Positions 6,467 through 9,453 of a stretch of 9,453 bases of DNA are shown here, piece by piece (the first letter of the stretch is position 1; each line of letters begins with the position of its first letter). Position numbers and translations under genes: made by a program. The notes under the pieces are model-generated. The model made no database searches. It was not told where the DNA came from and worked only from the letters and a program-made list of their open reading frames with translations. The stretch is from Planctomycetota bacterium. GTDB taxonomy: Bacteria > Planctomycetota > Phycisphaerae > Phycisphaerales > UBA1924. The stretch is taken from NCBI GenBank assembly GCA_017303565.1, contig JAFLCM010000057.1, positions 1 to 9,453 of the forward strand, given 5' to 3'.

Positions 6467-6495
6467 CCGGTGCCCCGCCGGCAGCCGTGTCGACA

Positions 6496-7641
6496 TCAGC
6501 CCGCCTTGGCCCCCGCCTCGTGCCGCAACTGCCCGCACGCCGCCGCGATATCCCGCCCCCGGCTGGCCCGGATGTGCGTGTTGATGCGGCGCGACCGCAG
6601 CACTTCCTGGAACTTGAGCACGTCGTCGGTCCGCGGACGCTGGAAGGGCAGACCCTCGACCTCGTTGTAGCGGATCAGGTTCACGTTCGCCCGCAGCGTA
6701 CGGGCCACGTCGGCGAGTTCCCGCGCGTGCACCGCCTGGTCGTTCACGCCGCCGAGCATGATGTACTCCAGCGTGATCTCGCGCCCAGTCTTGTTGAACC
6801 AGCGCTGGCAGGCGGTGAGCAGGTCCTCGATCGACGTGTAACTCGCCCACGGGATCAGTTCGCGCCGGATCTTGTCGTTGGGCGCGTGCAGCGACAGCGC
6901 CAGCGTCACGGGCAGGTCCATCTCGTCGGCCAGGCGCTCGATCGCCTTCGGCAGGCCCACCGTCGAGATCGTGATCTTCCGCGCGCTGATCCAGGGCCCC
7001 CACTTCGCCGCGAGCGTCCGCACCGCCTTCGTCACCGGCCCGAAGTTCGAGAGCGGCTCACCCATGCCCATGAACACGATGTTGGTGATCCGCCCCACAC
7101 CCGGCAGCCGCGAAAGGCGCCACACCTGCTCCACGATGCGCCCGGCGGTGAGGTTGCCGTCCAGGCCCCCGAGGCCCGAGGCGCAGAACTTGCACCCCAC
7201 CGGGCAACCCACCTGGCTCGAGATGCACGCGGTCCGGCGCTCGTCCGCGGGGATCATCACGCACTCGGTCTGGCGCGCGGGGTCGAGGGCGACCACCAGG
7301 TTGTTCAGCACCGGCAGCGACGATCCGCCCGCGTCCGAGGCGACCACCGGCGCGGGGGTCGCGCCCTTGGGGTAGTCGATCCACTGCAGGAGCAACTTCT
7401 GCGTCCCGTCGGTCGCGGCCCGCTGGGCCACCGTCTCGCTGGAAACGAAGACCATCTCGCGGGCCAGTTCCTCGCGCTCCGCGGGCTTGAGGTTCGACAT
7501 CGCCATCGGGTCGGCGACGCCCTTCTTGTACACCCAGTCGAGGACCTGCTCGGCCCGGAAGTGGGACCAGTTGCGCTGGTCGCACCACTCCTTCAGCGAC
7601 TTGTCGGTGTGCTCGAAGATGTGGTTGGCGGGGTGTTGCAT
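6496..7641 (-). CDS. rlmN: Dual-specificity RNA methyltransferase RlmN (23S rRNA A2503, tRNA A37)
   Basis: RlmN is a radical-SAM enzyme that methylates C2 of A2503 in 23S rRNA and of A37 in some tRNAs through a cysteine-linked intermediate. The 381-residue protein has the N-terminal RNA-binding region (1-85), CISSQVGC (139-146), the iron-sulphur motif Cys146-x3-Cys150-x2-Cys153, the SAM-binding GMGEP (192-196), ISTVGL (225-230), LALSLHAPND (247-256) and RGRDIAAACGQL (361-372). Cys369 is the expected methyl-carrying cysteine, with its partner in the N-terminal radical-SAM region. Compared with the family an extra stretch of roughly 25-30 residues sits near 92-120, before the CVMIP strand. The ATG at 7641 lies 18 bases after the ispH stop, so the two are probably cotranscribed. 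The ribosome site is weak. Assignment is firm. Confidence 0.96.
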   Translation of the reverse strand: MQHPANHIFEHTDKSLKEWCDQRNWSHFRAEQVLDWVYKKGVADPMAMSNLKPAEREELAREMVFVSSETVAQRAATDGTQKLLLQWIDYPKGATPAPVVASDAGGSSLPVLNNLVVALDPARQTECVMIPADERRTACISSQVGCPVGCKFCASGLGGLDGNLTAGRIVEQVWRLSRLPGVGRITNIVFMGMGEPLSNFGPVTKAVRTLAAKWGPWISARKITISTVGLPKAIERLADEMDLPVTLALSLHAPNDKIRRELIPWASYTSIEDLLTACQRWFNKTGREITLEYIMLGGVNDQAVHARELADVARTLRANVNLIRYNEVEGLPFQRPRTDDVLKFQEVLRSRRINTHIRASRGRDIAAACGQLRHEAGAKAG

Positions 7642-7659
7642 GGGGCTGCTCGAACGGCG

Positions 7660-8697
7660 TTAGCCGCTCGCCCCCACCGTCAGCGGCACCGCGCCGTACA
7701 TCTCACTGGTGATCTCCGGCGCACTGACCCGGATCCGCCGCGACGCCGGGTCGATCCCCTGCGACTTCATCATCCCCTGCAGCGCCGCGGGGAGTTTGAA
7801 CTCCGTGTCTTCCTCGACGATGTTCCGGACCTCGATCGTCGCGCCGAACCGCCTGACCAGTTCGCGGCACAGCCCCGCGACCAGGTCTTCGGGCGCGGAC
7901 GCCCCCGCCGTCACCATGACCGCCTCAACGCCCTGGAACCACTCGTCGCGCAGCTCCGAGACATCGTCGAGCAGGTGCCCGGGGCAGCCCGCGTTCTCGG
8001 CGATCTCCGTCAGGCGCTTGCTGTTGCTGGAGTTCTTCGACCCGATCACCAGCACCAGGTCCGCCTCCGGCGCGATCTGACGCACCGCGTGCTGGCGGTT
8101 GGTGGTCGCGTAGCAGATGTCGCTCGTCGGCGGCGCTTGGATGCTCGGGAACGCCACCTTCAGCGCCCGGATGATCACCTCGGCATCGTCGGTGCTCAGC
8201 GTCGTCTGGGTCAGGTACGCGAGCTTCTCCGGGTCCTTGACCCGCAGGCTCGGGATGTCCTCGGGCTTCTCGACCACCTGGATCATGTCCGGCGCCTCGC
8301 CGAGCGTGCCCTGCACCTCCTGGTGGTCCTTGTGCCCGATGAGCAGCATCTGGATGCCCATCTTGGCGTAGCGGATCGCCTCGACGTGGACCTTCGTGAC
8401 CAGCGGGCACGTCGCGTCCACCGCTGTCAGATTCCGCTGCTTGGCGATCGCCCGGATCTGAGGCGACACGCCGTGGGCGCTGAACACCGCGATCGACCCG
8501 TTGGGTACCTCGTTCAGGTCCTCAACGAACACCACGCCGCGGTCGCGGAAGCGGTTGACCACGTGCTTGTTGTGCACGATCTCGTGGAACACGTAGATGC
8601 GTTCGCCCTTGCAAATGTCCAGCAGTTGATCGACCACGTCGATGGCCATGCGGACGCCGGCACAGAAGCCACGGGGATTGGCGAGAAGAATGCGCAT
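7660..8697 (-). CDS. ispH: 4-hydroxy-3-methylbut-2-enyl diphosphate reductase (IspH)
   Basis: IspH catalyses the last step of the MEP pathway, reducing HMBPP to IPP and DMAPP with a 4Fe-4S cluster. The 345-residue protein has all the expected features: NPRGFCAGV with cluster ligand Cys12, EIVHNKHVV with His42, SAHGVS with His75, DATCPLVTKVH with Cys97, GHKDHQEVQGT with His125 and the catalytic-type Glu127, LTQTTLS (162-168), DICYATTNRQ with Cys195, and the substrate-binding GSKNSSNSKRL (219-229). After the usual end near EEDTEFKLP (295-303) a tail of about 40 residues follows. I chose the ATG at 8697 because the family always starts just before the first cysteine motif. The frame stays open 70 codons further but crosses a tandem repeat. 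It is the first gene of a minus-strand cluster and diverges from a squalene synthase-type gene. Confidence 0.96.
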   Translation of the reverse strand: MRILLANPRGFCAGVRMAIDVVDQLLDICKGERIYVFHEIVHNKHVVNRFRDRGVVFVEDLNEVPNGSIAVFSAHGVSPQIRAIAKQRNLTAVDATCPLVTKVHVEAIRYAKMGIQMLLIGHKDHQEVQGTLGEAPDMIQVVEKPEDIPSLRVKDPEKLAYLTQTTLSTDDAEVIIRALKVAFPSIQAPPTSDICYATTNRQHAVRQIAPEADLVLVIGSKNSSNSKRLTEIAENAGCPGHLLDDVSELRDEWFQGVEAVMVTAGASAPEDLVAGLCRELVRRFGATIEVRNIVEEDTEFKLPAALQGMMKSQGIDPASRRIRVSAPEITSEMYGAVPLTVGASG

Positions 8698-8786
8698 GCG
8701 AGGGATTGGCCCCTTGGAGGGGGTCTGGCCGGGGCGAGCAACGCGCCGCGGCGTTCGGAAGAAGGTCGGACCGGCACGGGCTCGCC

Positions 8787-8829
8787 GGGGTTCCGGTGTT
8801 CCGGGGGTTCGGGTTCCGGGGGTTCGGGG
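8787..8829 (+). repeat. 15-base tandem repeat in the ispH/hpnC control region
   Basis: TTCCGGGGGTTCGGG occurs twice back to back (8799-8813 and 8814-8828) with no change. It is preceded by a related shorter unit, TTCCGGTG (8791-8798). The array looks like variations on a 7-8 base GTTCCGG theme. It lies in the 5' leader of ispH if the candidate promoter at 8830-8835 is right. Confidence 0.7.
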
Positions 8830-8835
8830 ATGATA
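8830..8835 (-). promoter_or_regulatory. Candidate -10 element for the ispH cluster
   Basis: The minus strand reads GGCTATCATCCCCG. TATCAT matches TATAAT at five of six positions and, like the tig and tRNA elements, is followed by a run of C. Seventeen bases upstream GCGACC is a poor -35. Transcription would start near 8823 and leave about 125 bases before the ispH ATG. I see no clear plus-strand promoter for the divergent gene in 8698-8921. Confidence 0.35.
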
Positions 8836-8921
8836 GCCTTTGATGCTCTCGCGGTCGCCACAGGCCCGCGAAAGCGCCGGGTGACGCCCGTCCGGCATCG
8901 AACGCACCCGAACGCCACGCC

Positions 8922-9453
8922 GTGACGCCCGCCGCCTCCATCCCGGTCAACCTCGAGCCCGAGACGCTCGACCTTTCGCGTCGTGCCGCCAGCGCGGACC
9001 CGCAGGCCTACGCCGCCGACGAGGCCATGCGCCTCGCGGGTTCGCACTACGAGAACTTCCCGGTCGTCACGCTGCTTGTCCCGAAGGAACTGCGGCCCGA
9101 CTTCGCGGCGGTGTACGCGTACTGCCGCACCTGCGACGACCTCGCCGACGAGACCGGCGTCGGCCCCGAGGCCCGGGCCCGCTCGCTCGCGCTGCTCGCC
9201 CGCTTCCGCGAGATGTTCGTCGAGTGCGAGGCCCACGCCCGCGACCCCTCCCGCCCCGCCCCGACCCACCCGGTCTTCGTCGCGCTGGCGCGCACGATCC
9301 GCGCCCACGACCTGCCACCCGAGCCGGTCCATCACCTGATCGACGCGTTCGAGCAAGACCAGCGCGTCACACGCTACGACACGTGGGAACAGGTGCTCGA
9401 CTACTGCACCCGCAGCGCCGACCCGGTCGGGCGGATCATCCTCCGGCTCGCCG
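8922..9453 (+). CDS. hpnC: Squalene/phytoene synthase family protein, probably HpnC (partial)
   Basis: The frame is open from a GTG at 8922 to the right edge (177 codons, C-terminus missing). The protein fits the squalene/phytoene synthase family, with SHYENFPVVTLLVPKELRP (41-59), AVYAYCRTCDDLADETG (63-79) containing the first aspartate-rich diphosphate-binding motif (Asp72, Asp73, Asp76), and YDTWEQVLDYCTRSADPVGRIILRL near the end. The HYENFPV block points to hydroxysqualene synthase HpnC, which converts presqualene diphosphate to hydroxysqualene in the HpnCDE route to squalene. HpnD or phytoene synthase are less likely. No Shine-Dalgarno precedes the GTG. An in-frame ATG at 9027 is possible but would remove the helix usual before SHYENF. 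It diverges from ispH, whose products feed the same pathway. Confidence 0.85.
   Translation, partial: MTPAASIPVNLEPETLDLSRRAASADPQAYAADEAMRLAGSHYENFPVVTLLVPKELRPDFAAVYAYCRTCDDLADETGVGPEARARSLALLARFREMFVECEAHARDPSRPAPTHPVFVALARTIRAHDLPPEPVHHLIDAFEQDQRVTRYDTWEQVLDYCTRSADPVGRIILRLA

Noticed and set aside
8698..8907. A 70-residue N-terminal extension of IspH
   Set aside because: It would translate the 15-base tandem repeat into an RTPGT-like stretch, lacks similarity to IspH, and would reach almost to the divergent gene's start. The family start is at 8697.
6487..8925. A plus-strand frame of 812 codons spanning the antisense of rlmN and ispH
   Set aside because: It crosses two well-identified genes and their gap on the other strand, and its translation is a biased mix of Arg, His, Asp and Leu with no recognisable fold. 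It is a by-product of codon bias.

Overview
The window is GC-rich chromosomal DNA that most likely comes from a member of the Planctomycetota, probably class Phycisphaerae. The best evidence is a secreted LVIVD-repeat ('choice-of-anchor B' type) protein ending in a two-repeat, cysteine-framed dockerin-like tail, a combination I associate with Phycisphaerales. Strong G/C preference at third codon positions, mostly weak Shine-Dalgarno sequences and GTG starts fit this. The assignment is inference from protein style, not from a marker-gene search.

Layout. The left edge carries the last 53 codons of an unidentified plus-strand gene (to 164). It converges on the minus-strand gene for trigger factor (tig, 245-1630), with a hairpin between them. 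A short control region (1631-1918) holds outward-facing -10-like elements for tig and for a plus-strand tRNA-Leu(CAA) (1919-2002). A small heptamer repeat follows, then a 106-residue DUF3467 protein (2109-2429) that ends at a two-way terminator. The secreted LVIVD/dockerin protein (2531-4825, minus) converges on the same terminator.

From 5027 to 8697 four minus-strand genes lie close together. In transcription order they are ispH (last step of the MEP isoprenoid pathway), rlmN (23S rRNA/tRNA adenosine C2 methyltransferase), a YwaF/TIGR02206-type membrane protein, and a flavin reductase-like FMN-binding protein. Gaps of 18, 41 and 30 bases suggest one transcription unit, although the membrane protein may also have its own leaderless promoter. 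A hairpin at 4928-4950 probably ends the unit.

Divergent from ispH, the 5' part of a squalene/phytoene synthase family gene, most like hydroxysqualene synthase HpnC, runs off the right edge (8922-9453). IspH supplies IPP and DMAPP, and the HpnC-type enzyme would use farnesyl diphosphate derived from them. The right end is therefore a small isoprenoid/squalene neighbourhood around a shared 224-base control region that contains a 15-base tandem repeat.

I see no mobile element, phage, CRISPR array, toxin-antitoxin or defence cassette. Most of the window is core housekeeping. The points worth a second look are promoter-level patterns, short repeats and lineage-specific protein insertions rather than a new multi-gene system.
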